A stretch of 64,000 nucleotides of DNA from Luteolibacter flavescens (GTDB lineage Bacteria > Verrucomicrobiota > Verrucomicrobiia > Verrucomicrobiales > Akkermansiaceae). The DNA is taken from positions 162,400-226,399 of the forward strand of contig NZ_JAPDDS010000009.1 in NCBI RefSeq assembly GCF_025950085.1. The letters are read 5' to 3'. A program made the position numbers and the translations under genes. Positions 26,849-35,093 of the stretch are shown piece by piece (position 1 is the first letter of the stretch; every line of letters starts with the position of its first letter). The notes beneath the pieces are model-generated. The model was not told where the DNA came from, ran no database searches, and worked only from the letters and a program-made list of their open reading frames with translations.

Positions 26849-28471
26849 GTGAATCCGCACCCAATCAAACGCGTTTGTAATCTGGCCTTTCGGATCAATC
26901 GAGCGTCGCTCATGGCTCTGGCACTTGGCGGCCTCGCCCTCAGCGGCGGCATGCCGCAGGCCTCGGCCCAGGAGGCGGCTGCGTCTAACAGCTACAAGAA
27001 CCCGGTCATCGCGGGAGACTTCGCCGATCCCACCATCATCCTCGTCGGCGACACCTACTATGCCGCTGGTACCTCCTCGGAGTGGGCTCCCCATTACCCC
27101 ATCTACACGTCGAAGGACCTGGTGAATTGGGAGCACGTCGGCCATATCTTCGACAAGATGCCGGAGTGGACCGTCGGCAGCTTCTGGGCGCCGGAATTGT
27201 ATTATCACGACGGCACCTTCTACGCCTACTACACGGCCCGTAGGAAGTCGGACAATATCTCCGTGATCGGCGTGGCCACCACGGACGATCCGCGCAAGGG
27301 CTTCACCGACCGCGGCATCATCTGCGAGTGGGGCAAGGAGGCCATCGACGGCTTCGTTTTCAAGGACAACGACGGGAAGTTCTACTTCTCGTGGAAGGCC
27401 TACGGTCTCGACCGCGACCGCCCGGTCTCGATGCTCGCCAGCGAGATGACGGATGACCTGCTGAAGCTGAAGGGCGAGGCATTCGAGCTCTCGCAGGCCG
27501 ACGGCAAGCCCATCTCCGCCGAGGGACAGGTGATGGCCCGCCGCGGGGACTGGTATTACCTCTTCTACTCCTCGAAGGGCTGCTGCGGCCGCGGCTGCGA
27601 CTATCAGGCGGAAGTGGCCCGCGCGAAGAGCATCCGGGGTCCATGGGAGAATTCTCCCGTGAATCCCATCCTCTCCGGCGGTGACGGCTGGATCTGCCCC
27701 GGCCACGGCACGCTGGTCACGCTGCCGGACAAGCGGGACTACTTCCTCTACCACACCTACAACGAGAAGGAGAACGTCTACACCGGTCGCCAAGGCTTCC
27801 TCGGCGAGGTGGTCTGGCAGGAGAATGGCTGGCCGGTCCTCGCCGGTGGCCAGCATCCCGTAGCCTCCGCGCCGTCACCGCTCGGCAAGGAGCAGGCTCC
27901 CGCCGCGAAGGGCTTCAAGGACGGCTTTGACGATGCCAAGCCCGGCGTTACCTGGCAGTGGGACCTGCTGCGTCCGCCCGTGGTGAGCATCGCGGACGGC
28001 GTGCTGAATCTTGGCGTATCGAGCGCCACGAATGCCAGCCCCGCGGGCACCTTCTACGGTCTCCGCACCCAGCACGGAGACTATACCTTCACCGCCGTCA
28101 TCGACCCGAGCGGTCCGGCAGGAGAGGGCATCGCCATCTACGGCGAAGCCAGCAGCGCGCTCGCCCTCCGCATCGGGGAAGGCGGTCTCGCCGTCACCAA
28201 GGTCGAAAAGGGTGAAGCCAAGGAACTCGCCACCGCGGCCCTTCCGGAGGGGGACAAGGTCCACCTCCGCATGACTGTGCAGGCAGGCCACCGCGTCCGC
28301 TTCCACGCCAGTACCTATGGCAGCGACTGGAAGGCCGTGGGTGACCAGGAAATCGACGCCGCCTTCATCCCGCCGTGGGACCGCGCCCCGCGCATCGGCC
28401 TCGTCGTCACCGGCAAGCCCGGCGACACCGGCAAGTTCGACTCCGTCGAGCTCAGCTACGAGAAGCCCTGA
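26849..28471 (+). CDS. Glycoside hydrolase family 43 protein, secreted
   Basis: 540 residues from a GTG at 26849, giving a signal peptide ending near QASAQ; ATG 26912 is the alternative. The five-bladed GH43 propeller spans about residues 50-330. The expected acidic residues are visible: Asp60 in FADPTII (general base), Asp167 in AIDGFVF (modulator) and Glu225 in SAEGQVM (acid). Residues about 350-540 form a concanavalin-like beta-sandwich (FYGLRTQHGDYTFTAVIDP), as in many xylosidase/arabinosidase-type GH43 enzymes. Likely releases arabinose or xylose-type residues outside the cytoplasm; exact substrate unknown. A strong intrinsic terminator follows. Confidence 0.9.
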   Translation: MNPHPIKRVCNLAFRINRASLMALALGGLALSGGMPQASAQEAAASNSYKNPVIAGDFADPTIILVGDTYYAAGTSSEWAPHYPIYTSKDLVNWEHVGHIFDKMPEWTVGSFWAPELYYHDGTFYAYYTARRKSDNISVIGVATTDDPRKGFTDRGIICEWGKEAIDGFVFKDNDGKFYFSWKAYGLDRDRPVSMLASEMTDDLLKLKGEAFELSQADGKPISAEGQVMARRGDWYYLFYSSKGCCGRGCDYQAEVARAKSIRGPWENSPVNPILSGGDGWICPGHGTLVTLPDKRDYFLYHTYNEKENVYTGRQGFLGEVVWQENGWPVLAGGQHPVASAPSPLGKEQAPAAKGFKDGFDDAKPGVTWQWDLLRPPVVSIADGVLNLGVSSATNASPAGTFYGLRTQHGDYTFTAVIDPSGPAGEGIAIYGEASSALALRIGEGGLAVTKVEKGEAKELATAALPEGDKVHLRMTVQAGHRVRFHASTYGSDWKAVGDQEIDAAFIPPWDRAPRIGLVVTGKPGDTGKFDSVELSYEKP

Positions 28472-28494
28472 TCCCGTCGGGATACCCGTCTAAC

Positions 28495-28535
28495 AAAAGC
28501 CCCATTGCAGCCCGGGACGCTGCGGTGGGGCTTTT
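28495..28535 (+). terminator. Intrinsic terminator
   Basis: AAAAGCCCCA (28495-28504) pairs perfectly with TGGGGCTTTT (28526-28535). The stem continues through two G-U pairs into GCAGC/GCTGC around a 7-base loop. The A and T arms make it potentially bidirectional. It separates GH43 from comM. Confidence 0.85.
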
Positions 28536-28668
28536 ATGTTTCACAGGCATTCCCCGGAGATGGGGCACATATCCCGGGGAGAGTCCGGAGATGATCCGTC
28601 GTCCATCGTTCCAGACGAGGTTTCGCCTTGTCACCCTGCGATAGGCTGGGCACTTTCGTGGTGTTCGC

Positions 28669-30201
28669 ATGATTACCCGATTGTTTTCCGCCGCCCTCCG
28701 GGGAGTTGACGCCTTGGAAGTGGAGGTGGAGGTGAATGCGCGAGAGTCGGAAAAGCCGCTCACGTTGATCGTGGGGCTGCCGGATGCGGCGGTGCGGGAG
28801 TCATCACAGCGCGTCCTTTCGGCGATGGCCGCTTCGGCGCTTTCGCTGGGGCTTGGGACAAAGACCGTGAATCTCGCGCCCGCGGATCTGAAGAAGGAGG
28901 GGCCCTCCTTTGACCTGCCGATTGCCCTGGCAATGGCCGCCGCCTGCGAGGGCGTGCGGCTGGAGGCGAATGACTACATGGTCGTCGGTGAGTTGGGGCT
29001 GGACGGCACGGTGCGGCCGGTCAAGGGCGTGCTCGCCATCGCGCTGGAGGCGAAGAACCGCGGACGGCTCAAGCTGATCGTGCCGGAGGCAAACGTGACC
29101 GAAGCGGCGATTGTCGAAGGCGTGGAGGTTTTCGGCGTGAAGTCTCTCCATCAGGCATGGAAGTTCCTCAACGGGGAAGAAACGATCACGCCCTTCCGTC
29201 TCGACCGGAAGGCTTACTTTGAGTCCCACCGCAGTTACGAGATCGACTTCGACGAGGTGAAGGGCCAGCACCACGTGAAGCGCGCGCTCGAGGTGGCGGT
29301 CGCCGGCGGACATAATCTCCTGATGGTAGGTCCGCCAGGAACGGGGAAGTCCATGCTCGCGAAACGCCTCGCGACCATCATGCCGGACATGACCGAGGAC
29401 GAAGCAATCGAGGCGACGAAGATCCACTCGATCTCCGGCAACCTCGATCTCAAGCGCGCCTTCCTCACCACGCGGCCTTTTCGTGCGCCGCATCATACGA
29501 TCTCCGATGCGGGCTTGCTCGGCGGCGGGACTAATCCCGGACCCGGCGAGGTTTCGCTGGCGCACCACGGCATCCTCTTTCTCGATGAGCTGCCCGAGTT
29601 CCGCAGACAGACGCTGGAGGTGATGCGGCAGCCGCTGGAAGATGGCCACGTCACGATCTCCCGCGCCGTCGGATCACTCACCTTCCCGGCGAGGTTCATG
29701 CTGGTGGCGGCGCTGAATCCCTGTCCCTGTGGCTACTATGGAGATAGTAAGAGGGAGTGCCGCTGCTCGCCGCGGCAGATCGAGAACTACCGCCAGCGGA
29801 TCTCCGGTCCCTTGCTCGACCGCATCGACCTCCATGTGGAGGTGCCGCTGGTGGACTACCGCGAGCTTTCTTCCACGGCCACCAGCGAGAAGTCCGAGAC
29901 GATCCGCGAGCGGGTCATGCAGGCGCGCGAGATCCAGCGGGGCCGTTTCGCTGGCAAGGCGCAGCAGACGAATTCCGCCATGGGCGCGCGGCAGGTGAAG
30001 GAACACTGCCGCCTCGATTCCGAAAGCGCCGGCTACATGGAGCACGCGATGGAGCAGATGAATTTCTCCGCCCGCGCCCACGACCGGATCTTGAAGGTCG
30101 CCCGGACATTGGCAGACCTCGCAGGCTCGGTGAACATCCGGCCGAATGACACGCTGGAAGCGATCCAATATCGCTCGCTCGACCGGAATCTTTTCCGGTG
30201 A
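28669..30201 (+). CDS. comM: YifB/ComM family magnesium-chelatase-like AAA+ ATPase
   Basis: 510 residues, full length. The N-terminal Lon-like domain (about 20-170, [20 protein letters not shown]) is followed by an AAA+ core with Walker A GPPGTGKS starting at Gly221 and a Walker B region FLDELPEF near residue 305. The Mg-chelatase C-terminal part carries the Cys-rich [10 protein letters not shown] and CRCSP segment typical of the family. ComM is a hexameric helicase promoting branch migration of incoming DNA during natural transformation in Vibrio and Acinetobacter, so this gene may support recombination of imported DNA. A decayed second copy of the 3' half lies at 32258-32580, with an accessory island between. 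Confidence 0.93.
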   Translation: MITRLFSAALRGVDALEVEVEVNARESEKPLTLIVGLPDAAVRESSQRVLSAMAASALSLGLGTKTVNLAPADLKKEGPSFDLPIALAMAAACEGVRLEANDYMVVGELGLDGTVRPVKGVLAIALEAKNRGRLKLIVPEANVTEAAIVEGVEVFGVKSLHQAWKFLNGEETITPFRLDRKAYFESHRSYEIDFDEVKGQHHVKRALEVAVAGGHNLLMVGPPGTGKSMLAKRLATIMPDMTEDEAIEATKIHSISGNLDLKRAFLTTRPFRAPHHTISDAGLLGGGTNPGPGEVSLAHHGILFLDELPEFRRQTLEVMRQPLEDGHVTISRAVGSLTFPARFMLVAALNPCPCGYYGDSKRECRCSPRQIENYRQRISGPLLDRIDLHVEVPLVDYRELSSTATSEKSETIRERVMQAREIQRGRFAGKAQQTNSAMGARQVKEHCRLDSESAGYMEHAMEQMNFSARAHDRILKVARTLADLAGSVNIRPNDTLEAIQYRSLDRNLFR

Positions 30202-30411
30202 CTGAGGTGAAGCTTGGATCACGGAAGAACCAACAAATGGCAGCTCCCGCAAAGCTCAGTTTTCTCCCGGGCTCGGTGATGTCACGGGGATGATGCTAAT
30301 ATCGGCTCGAAAGCTCCCTACCTTTCACGGGGCACCTAGGGTAGCTGCGGGTTCCCGGATCGTCCGTCGGGGGCTAAGGGGTAGGCGGCGGTGTAGGTAG
30401 AGGTTTTTCGT

Positions 30412-30591
30412 TCACTTCCGTTTCTCCTTTCGTACTCCCTTGAATGGGTTGCTGTCGGACTTCTGATCGATGAACCGACCGGAGTCGGTATCGCGCTTCG
30501 TCCAGCGCTCGGTTTGAGGATTGAAGGTCTGAGAACGGTTCCGCACCGCGCCTTTGCGCGCTCCGTCACCGGTTGGTGGATTAGTGGCCAT
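30412..30591 (-). CDS. Small basic conserved protein (about 59 aa), function unknown
   Basis: Start chosen at the ATG at 30591 (MATNPPTGDGARKGAVRNRS), because this is where similarity to widespread small proteins with the pattern 'GDGARxGAVxxRSQxxNPxTxxWxKRDxxTGRF...FKGVRKEK' begins. The family is recognised by memory only and has no known function. It is strongly basic and Gly/Arg/Lys-rich, so nucleic-acid contact is conceivable. It is the first of three small minus-strand genes in the island after comM. Confidence 0.7.
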   Translation of the reverse strand: MATNPPTGDGARKGAVRNRSQTFNPQTERWTKRDTDSGRFIDQKSDSNPFKGVRKEKRK

Positions 30592-30616
30592 AGTCGATTT
30601 TGGTTCGTTGGACGGT

Positions 30617-30835
30617 TCAGGAGGTGTGGCAGGCGTTGCAGCAATAGTAGCACCCATTGATCCTTTCATTGGGCCAGCGCTTTTTCGCCTCTGCTACCGC
30701 CCCATAACAGGAGGCATGGTATCCCAGTTCGATCTGGTTTTCCGCTTTGGGCATGTAAGTGCAACCATTGGTCTTATCATGAACTTCATGATCGCCATTG
30801 GGCTGCTTGTTATTATTGATGATGTAATGAGGCAT
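30617..30835 (-). CDS. Small Cys-rich conserved protein (72 aa), function unknown
   Basis: Start at ATG 30835. The protein begins PHYIINNNKQPNGDHEVHD, continues with NGCTYMP and ends NGCYYCCNACHTS. Similar small proteins ending in 'GCxYCxxxCHTS' occur across bacteria, usually annotated hypothetical. The C-terminal cluster of four Cys plus one His could bind a metal. The gene is clearly more AT-rich than the flanking chromosome, suggesting transfer. Confidence 0.72.
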   Translation of the reverse strand: MPHYIINNNKQPNGDHEVHDKTNGCTYMPKAENQIELGYHASCYGAVAEAKKRWPNERINGCYYCCNACHTS

Positions 30836-30953
30836 AATATTGATTTTGAAATGTAGTTGAGAGTTTTCGGAACATCCGGGAAGTGGGCCTGTCGAGCGGC
30901 GACAAATGTCTGAGCCAATGGAGGCTTGGCTCAGCATTGTATCCCGGGCCACC

Positions 30954-31160
30954 TCAGCCAAGATTGTCGCCCTCGCTCGCGTTCGGGTTCGAACAGGGGG
31001 TCTTGATTCCATTAACCTCCCGAACGTGGTAGTCAGGGTAGTTCCCCCGTTCGATTTCCCGGACGAATTGAGGACGGGTCATTTCCACTCCGCGGTTTGG
31101 ATCATGGAAGCGCTCGTTACGTCCGGAATCTGACTCATCGGTTACTTTTACTGGCTTCAT
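30954..31160 (-). CDS. Small conserved protein (68 aa), DUF3892-like
   Basis: Starts at ATG 31160 (MKPVKVTDESDSGRNERF) and ends SNPNASEGDNLG. The middle EMTRPQFVREIERGNYPDYH and VREVNGIKTP match a small family I recall as DUF3892-like, of unknown function. It is the promoter-proximal gene of the three-gene minus-strand set and is divergent from the WYL regulator. It shares their lower GC content. Confidence 0.68.
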   Translation of the reverse strand: MKPVKVTDESDSGRNERFHDPNRGVEMTRPQFVREIERGNYPDYHVREVNGIKTPCSNPNASEGDNLG

Positions 31161-31187
31161 TTACTGTAGTCTCGGTTAGCGTTAGAA

Positions 31188-31245
31188 ACTCCGAGAATGC
31201 TGAAAACCACCAGCGGCTTCCCGCATTCGATGACTCCGAAATGCC
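31188..31245. promoter_or_regulatory. Candidate operator between divergent island genes
   Basis: Two direct copies of a word like ACTCCGARAATGC (31188-31200 and, slightly diverged, 31233-31245). An inverted half-site GCATTC (31223-31228) mirrors GAATGC (31195-31200). It lies in the divergent gap in front of the WYL regulator, where an autoregulatory operator would be expected. Identification is by eye. Confidence 0.3.
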
Positions 31246-31348
31246 AATATGGAAAAAATGATCAAGCGAAAAAGTAGATGCACTATGGAAAGTGGTGGTA
31301 AAGGAGCCGCTGAATGGTAGATATTCAGGAGTTCCAAACGAAATTTCG

Positions 31349-32176
31349 ATGTCGCTTTTAACCAACGAGGAGAATTGGGCCGCGCGAGAGCGGCTGCGTC
31401 GCGTGGAGTTTCTGCTCTGGTGGCGTGGGTGGGTGGGCAGGCAAGATTTGATGGAATTCTTCGGAATTTCACCGGCTCAAGCGTCGGGGGATTTGCAACG
31501 TTATGCCGGGCTGAACCCCGGAGCGATGATCTACCAGACAAGCCGGAAGCGTTATGAATCGACTGAAGGAATGACTTGTATCCTCCATGAGCCTTCATTC
31601 GAAGAAGCTGTGAGGATGTTCCTCGGGAATGGGCAGTTCAGCGGCAGCATGCCCCAGAGAGAGGTGTCAGATTCGCGACTATCGACTATCCAGCTTCCAT
31701 TGAGGCGAATGGACATAGGAATTGCTCGTCGCGTTTTCATCGCTCTGCTGGAACGGCGTTGTCTCCAGGTGCGATACCATTCGCTGAGTTCGGGCAGCAA
31801 TCGAGTGCGGGAATTGTCTCCAACAGGGCTCGCTTGGGATGGCACCCGATGGCATGTGAGGGCTTGGTGCGGAACAAGAAAGGATTGGCGCGATTTTGTT
31901 CTAGGTCGGATGTCCAAAGCCACCTGGCCTGTAAAAAGCATCGAAGATTTGCCGGAGGATCAAGACTGGGACACTTTCGAGTCGGTGACGCTTCGGATCA
32001 ATCCAGCGATAAATGACGCAGGGCGCGAAGCGATCCGCATGGATTATGACCTAGCTGGGGAAACCTTGGTGGTTCGGGTTCGACGCTCCATGAAAGGTTA
32101 CCTTCTGGCGTCCTTGTTCATCGACCACAGGAGTCATCGCGATTTGCCAAAGCACTTTGTCTTGGAGTCAACCTAG
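31349..32176 (+). CDS. WYL-domain transcriptional regulator, BrxR/CapW-like
   Basis: 275 residues from ATG 31349; a GTG at 31292 would add 19 residues. The N-terminal winged helix (about 15-75) reads RLRRVEFLLWWRGWVGRQDL then ISPAQASGDLQRYAGLNPGA. This resembles BrxR/CapW regulators, which control BREX and CBASS anti-phage systems. A WYL domain (about 125-200) contains LQVRYHS, GTRWHVRAWCGTRKDWRDFV and LGRM. A WCX-like C-terminal domain follows. Such proteins normally repress an adjacent defence operon and may sense a nucleic-acid ligand. Here no defence genes are adjacent. Base composition is lower in GC than neighbouring housekeeping genes. Confidence 0.85.
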   Translation: MSLLTNEENWAARERLRRVEFLLWWRGWVGRQDLMEFFGISPAQASGDLQRYAGLNPGAMIYQTSRKRYESTEGMTCILHEPSFEEAVRMFLGNGQFSGSMPQREVSDSRLSTIQLPLRRMDIGIARRVFIALLERRCLQVRYHSLSSGSNRVRELSPTGLAWDGTRWHVRAWCGTRKDWRDFVLGRMSKATWPVKSIEDLPEDQDWDTFESVTLRINPAINDAGREAIRMDYDLAGETLVVRVRRSMKGYLLASLFIDHRSHRDLPKHFVLEST

Positions 32177-32257
32177 CCTTAGATCATCAAGATCATCCCA
32201 TCAGATCCTTTGTAATCAGTAGGTTGAGGTTATTCATGCTAGGGGCCTTCCCAAGCG

Positions 32258-32580
32258 GAATCCGCATCCCTGTGGCTACGATGGAGATCGTAAGAGGGAA
32301 TTCCGGTGCTCGCCGCGGCAGATTTAGAACTACCGCCAGCGGATCTCCGGCCTCTTGCTCGACCGCATCAATCTTCATGTGGAAGTACCGCTCGTGGGCT
32401 GTCGCGAGCTCTCCTCGACGGCCACGAGCGAGAAATCCGAATGATCCGCAAGCGGCTCACGCAGGCGCGCGAGATCCAGCGGAGCCATTTTGTCGAATAG
32501 GCGCAGCAGATGAATTTCTCCGCCCGCACCCATGACCTGATCCTGAACGTCGCGAGGGCTCTTAAAGAGACCGCTGGCTC
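32258..32580 (+). pseudogene. Decayed 3' fragment of comM/yifB
   Basis: By-eye alignment matches comM from about 29716 to 30115: shared words include CCCTGTGGCTAC, GCTCGCCGCGGCAGAT, ACTACCGCCAGCGGATCTCC, TTGCTCGACCGCATC and AGATGAATTTCTCCGCCCGC. Lesions: an in-frame TAG (CAG ATT TAG replacing CAG ATC GAG), a one-base deletion near 32440, another TAG at 32498-32500, and a 90-bp deletion whose ends share AGCAGA. It has no N-terminal ATPase part. It is the right border of the accessory island that starts after intact comM. Confidence 0.88.
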
Positions 32581-32590
32581 CGGAAATGAG

Positions 32591-32623
32591 AAAAGGGACG
32601 GCGAGGATCTCGCCGTCCCTTTT
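32591..32623. terminator. Bidirectional intrinsic terminator
   Basis: AAAAGGGACGGCGAG (32591-32605) pairs perfectly with CTCGCCGTCCCTTTT (32609-32623) around a 3-base loop. T arms on both strands let it end both the minus-strand exopolysaccharide transcript and anything entering from the left. Confidence 0.85.
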
Positions 32624-32653
32624 CGGGTGGGTTTGTTTGAGGATTCAGCCCTA

Positions 32654-33313
32654 TCACCAGCGGCTCTGCTTTACCAGCACGGTGTCGTAGGGGCGGAGGT
32701 AGAAGGCGGAGTGATCCGCGCCGCTGAAGGTATTGCTCAGGTTCAGCGTGTAGCTCTGGTGCTTGCCGCCTTGGTTCCGCACGACGACGACCTGCTTGGG
32801 ATTGGCGAATTTCGTGAAGCCGCCGCATTCGCCGATGGCTTCCAGCACGGTCATCGGGCGGTCGAGCGAGACCTTGCCGGGCTTCATAACCTCGCCGGTG
32901 ACGTAGACGCCGGAAGCCGCGGTCTCCACGGCCACGAGCACGGCCGGGTTTTGCAGGTGGCTCTGGTACATGCCGGTGAGCTGCGATTGCAGGCCGGAGA
33001 CGCTCTTGCCCTGGGCGGTCACGGAGCCGACGGTGGGCAGGCTGACCTTGCCATTCGCCTGGATCTTCTGGGTGGTATTCATCTCCGGCGCGCCGGGGAA
33101 GCTGATGTTCAGCACGTCGCCTGCGGCCAGATTGCCGGTCGGGCGGGGGGCATAGGCTTCCGCGGGGATGGGGGCGTAGGGCTGCTGGCCTTCACAGCCG
33201 GTGAAGGTGACGGCGAGCACGACGGCCATGGTGGCGGTCAGGAGCTTGGTCATGCCGAGGGAGAGGCGCTGCCACGCGGTGGCGGGCCGTGGGGTCCGGG
33301 GGGTGCTTTTCAT
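32654..33313 (-). CDS. Polysaccharide export lipoprotein (Wza-like, Poly_export/SLBB)
   Basis: 219 residues. The lipobox VTFTGC puts a lipidated Cys near residue 40, so it is probably an outer-membrane lipoprotein. The Poly_export motif LAAGDVLNISFPGAPEMNTT and a following SLBB-like segment (GEVMKPGKVSLDRPMTVLEA, AIGECGGFTKFANP) define the family. At 219 residues it lacks the extra SLBB domains and C-terminal amphipathic helix of full E. coli Wza, so it may need a separate outer-membrane partner. An internal ATG at 33253 (MTKLLTATMAVVLAV) would give a shorter signal peptide. It is the last gene of the exopolysaccharide locus, ending at a strong terminator. Confidence 0.88.
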   Translation of the reverse strand: MKSTPRTPRPATAWQRLSLGMTKLLTATMAVVLAVTFTGCEGQQPYAPIPAEAYAPRPTGNLAAGDVLNISFPGAPEMNTTQKIQANGKVSLPTVGSVTAQGKSVSGLQSQLTGMYQSHLQNPAVLVAVETAASGVYVTGEVMKPGKVSLDRPMTVLEAIGECGGFTKFANPKQVVVVRNQGGKHQSYTLNLSNTFSGADHSAFYLRPYDTVLVKQSRW

Positions 33314-33336
33314 GGGAGTGGGAGTTTTGGAATGCA

Positions 33337-33344
33337 GGGGGGGG
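33337..33344 (-). repeat. C8 tract upstream of the export lipoprotein
   Basis: Eight G on the plus strand, C8 in the transcript, 24-31 bases before the start codon and after the stop of the epimerase-like gene. The surrounding leader is almost purely C/T. Confidence 0.8.
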
Positions 33345-33370
33345 AGAGGGAGGCGGGGGAGGTGCGGGTT

Positions 33371-34126
33371 TCAGGTGGGTGAGGAATTCCCACCGGCGAT
33401 GTAGCGGTCCCAATCGGGAGGCAGCGGGGCCTTCTCCACGTCGCTGGCGATGCGGCCTTCCCAAGCGGGATGGAAGACGGTGCTGGTGCCATAGACCAGG
33501 ATGAGGTCCTCGTTTCCGATATTCCGCAGCGCGTGTGCGACGCCGGAAGGGATGATGACCGCGGCATTGTCCGGGCCGGGTCGGCTGTCGCCGGGGATGG
33601 TGAAGCGCATTACGCGGCGCGGCATGCCCTGGCGCTCGTCCACCAGCAGCATCTCGCAGATGCCGGTGAGGAAGAACATCACGTCCCACTGCTCGCGGTC
33701 GTAGGGGCGCAGCGCGTAGTTCTCCGGTTCCTCGATGTAGAGCTTTCGGAACCACTCCGAGGGCACGGTGCCCTCGGGAATGTGCGGCGGATGGATGTGG
33801 AAGCCTTTCGCGCTGTCGCGATGCATCATGGCGGATGCCCACTGTCGCGGCACGAGGCCGATGCGGTCGAGCGGACCTTCATTCAGCCGCGTGAGCTCGC
33901 CGAAGTAGCCGCGGCCCTTTTGCTGATAGACGCGGCGTTGGAATAGCTCCACGCCGGGAATCCACGCGTCGGCCAGCGAGTCGCGGCCCGCGATGGCCTC
34001 GGAGGCATTCAGCCCGGTGGTGGCGAGGCGCTGGCCGAGATCGGCGAGCGAGTAGTCCCGCGTTTCCAAGCGCGCGCGCGCATCGGGATTCAGCCCGGCC
34101 CAGGGATCGGTGTGCATCGTGGACAT
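33371..34126 (-). CDS. dTDP-4-dehydrorhamnose 3,5-epimerase-like cupin
   Basis: 251 residues from the ATG at 34126; the longer open frame upstream overlaps rfbA and is not real. The cupin core includes YFGELTRLNEGPLDRIGLVP, MMHRDSAKGFHIHPPH (catalytic His region), YDREQWDVMFFLTGICEMLL, and VIIPSGVAHALRNIGNEDLI followed by FHPAWEGRI. This parallels RmlC enzymes but is longer than the usual 180-200 residues, with an extra N-terminal 40 residues and an insertion near residue 120. Its place between rfbA and the export gene, with rfbB and rfbD nearby, supports the dTDP-L-rhamnose pathway. A variant sugar epimerase is possible. Confidence 0.78.
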   Translation of the reverse strand: MSTMHTDPWAGLNPDARARLETRDYSLADLGQRLATTGLNASEAIAGRDSLADAWIPGVELFQRRVYQQKGRGYFGELTRLNEGPLDRIGLVPRQWASAMMHRDSAKGFHIHPPHIPEGTVPSEWFRKLYIEEPENYALRPYDREQWDVMFFLTGICEMLLVDERQGMPRRVMRFTIPGDSRPGPDNAAVIIPSGVAHALRNIGNEDLILVYGTSTVFHPAWEGRIASDVEKAPLPPDWDRYIAGGNSSPT

Positions 34127-34137
34127 GGCGTGTGGAT

Positions 34138-35052
34138 TCAGAGCTGGGCGAGATATTCGCCGTAGGGAGTCTTGGAATACTTCTGCACGGACTCGTTCAG
34201 TTTCTCCCGGTCGATGCGGCCCTGTAGAAAGGCAACTTCTTCCGGGCATGCGATCTTCAGGCCCTGCCGCTGCTGGATCACTTGCACGAATTGCGTGGCG
34301 TCGGCAAGCGAGTCCGGCGTGCCGGTGTCCAGCCACGTGGTGCCGCGTCCGAGCAACTCTACCCGAAGCGCGCCCTCTTCCAGATACATGCGGTTCAGGT
34401 CGGTGATCTCCAGTTCGCCACGCGCGGACGGCTTCAGTGCCTTGGCGATCTCGACGACCCGTGAGTCGTAGAAATAGATGCCAGGCACCGCGTAATTCGA
34501 CTTCGGCCGGGCGGGCTTTTCCTCGAGGGAAACAACATTGCCCTCGGGGTCGAATTCCACCACGCCGTACTGCTCGGGCTGTTGGGTGTGGTAGCCGAAG
34601 ATGGTCGCGCCATCCTTCCGGCGGGACGCGGCCATCAGGGACTTCGCGAGATCGTGGCCGTAGAAAAGATTGTCTCCCAGCACGAGGCAGGCGGGCTCTC
34701 CGGCGAGGAATTCCTCCCCGATGAGAAATGCCTGCGCGAGACCCTCCGGCTTCGGTTGCTCGGCATAGGAAATCTCCAGTCCCCACTGCGAACCGTCGCC
34801 GAGCAGATGCTCGAAGGCGGGCAGGTCTCGTGGCGTGGAGATCAGCAGGATCTCCTTCACACCCGCCAGCATCAGCACGGTGAGCGGGTAGTAGATCATC
34901 GGCTTGTCATAGACCGGGATGAGCTGCTTGCTCACCGAGTGGGTCATGGGAAAGAGGCGGCTGCCGGTGCCACCGGCGAGGATGATGCCTTTCCGCAGCG
35001 ACAGGTCTTCGGGGGATTGAACGGCTCGATTCTTTTCTTCAGGGGACAGCAT
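34138..35052 (-). CDS. rfbA: Glucose-1-phosphate thymidylyltransferase
   Basis: 304 residues from ATG 35052. The nucleotidyltransferase signature [17 protein letters not shown] begins at residue 21, followed by [40 protein letters not shown] and [13 protein letters not shown], all typical of RmlA. It makes dTDP-glucose from dTTP and glucose-1-phosphate in the cytoplasm, the first step to dTDP-L-rhamnose. The length is close to the family norm with a roughly 20-residue N-terminal extension. It is separated from the epimerase-like gene by 11 bp. Confidence 0.95.
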   Translation of the reverse strand: MLSPEEKNRAVQSPEDLSLRKGIILAGGTGSRLFPMTHSVSKQLIPVYDKPMIYYPLTVLMLAGVKEILLISTPRDLPAFEHLLGDGSQWGLEISYAEQPKPEGLAQAFLIGEEFLAGEPACLVLGDNLFYGHDLAKSLMAASRRKDGATIFGYHTQQPEQYGVVEFDPEGNVVSLEEKPARPKSNYAVPGIYFYDSRVVEIAKALKPSARGELEITDLNRMYLEEGALRVELLGRGTTWLDTGTPDSLADATQFVQVIQQRQGLKIACPEEVAFLQGRIDREKLNESVQKYSKTPYGEYLAQL

Positions 35053-35059
35053 GGGAGGC

Positions 35060-35066
35060 GGGGGGG
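35060..35066 (-). repeat. C7 tract just upstream of rfbA
   Basis: Seven G on the plus strand (C7 in the transcript), ending 7 bases before the rfbA start codon, where a Shine-Dalgarno sequence would normally sit. Confidence 0.8.
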
Positions 35067-35093
35067 AGTCGTGAAAAATGGGTGGCGGCGCGA

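Noticed and set aside
30202..32250. Searched the island for integrase, transposase, terminal inverted repeats, CRISPR or toxin-antitoxin genes
   Set aside because: None could be recognised on either strand.
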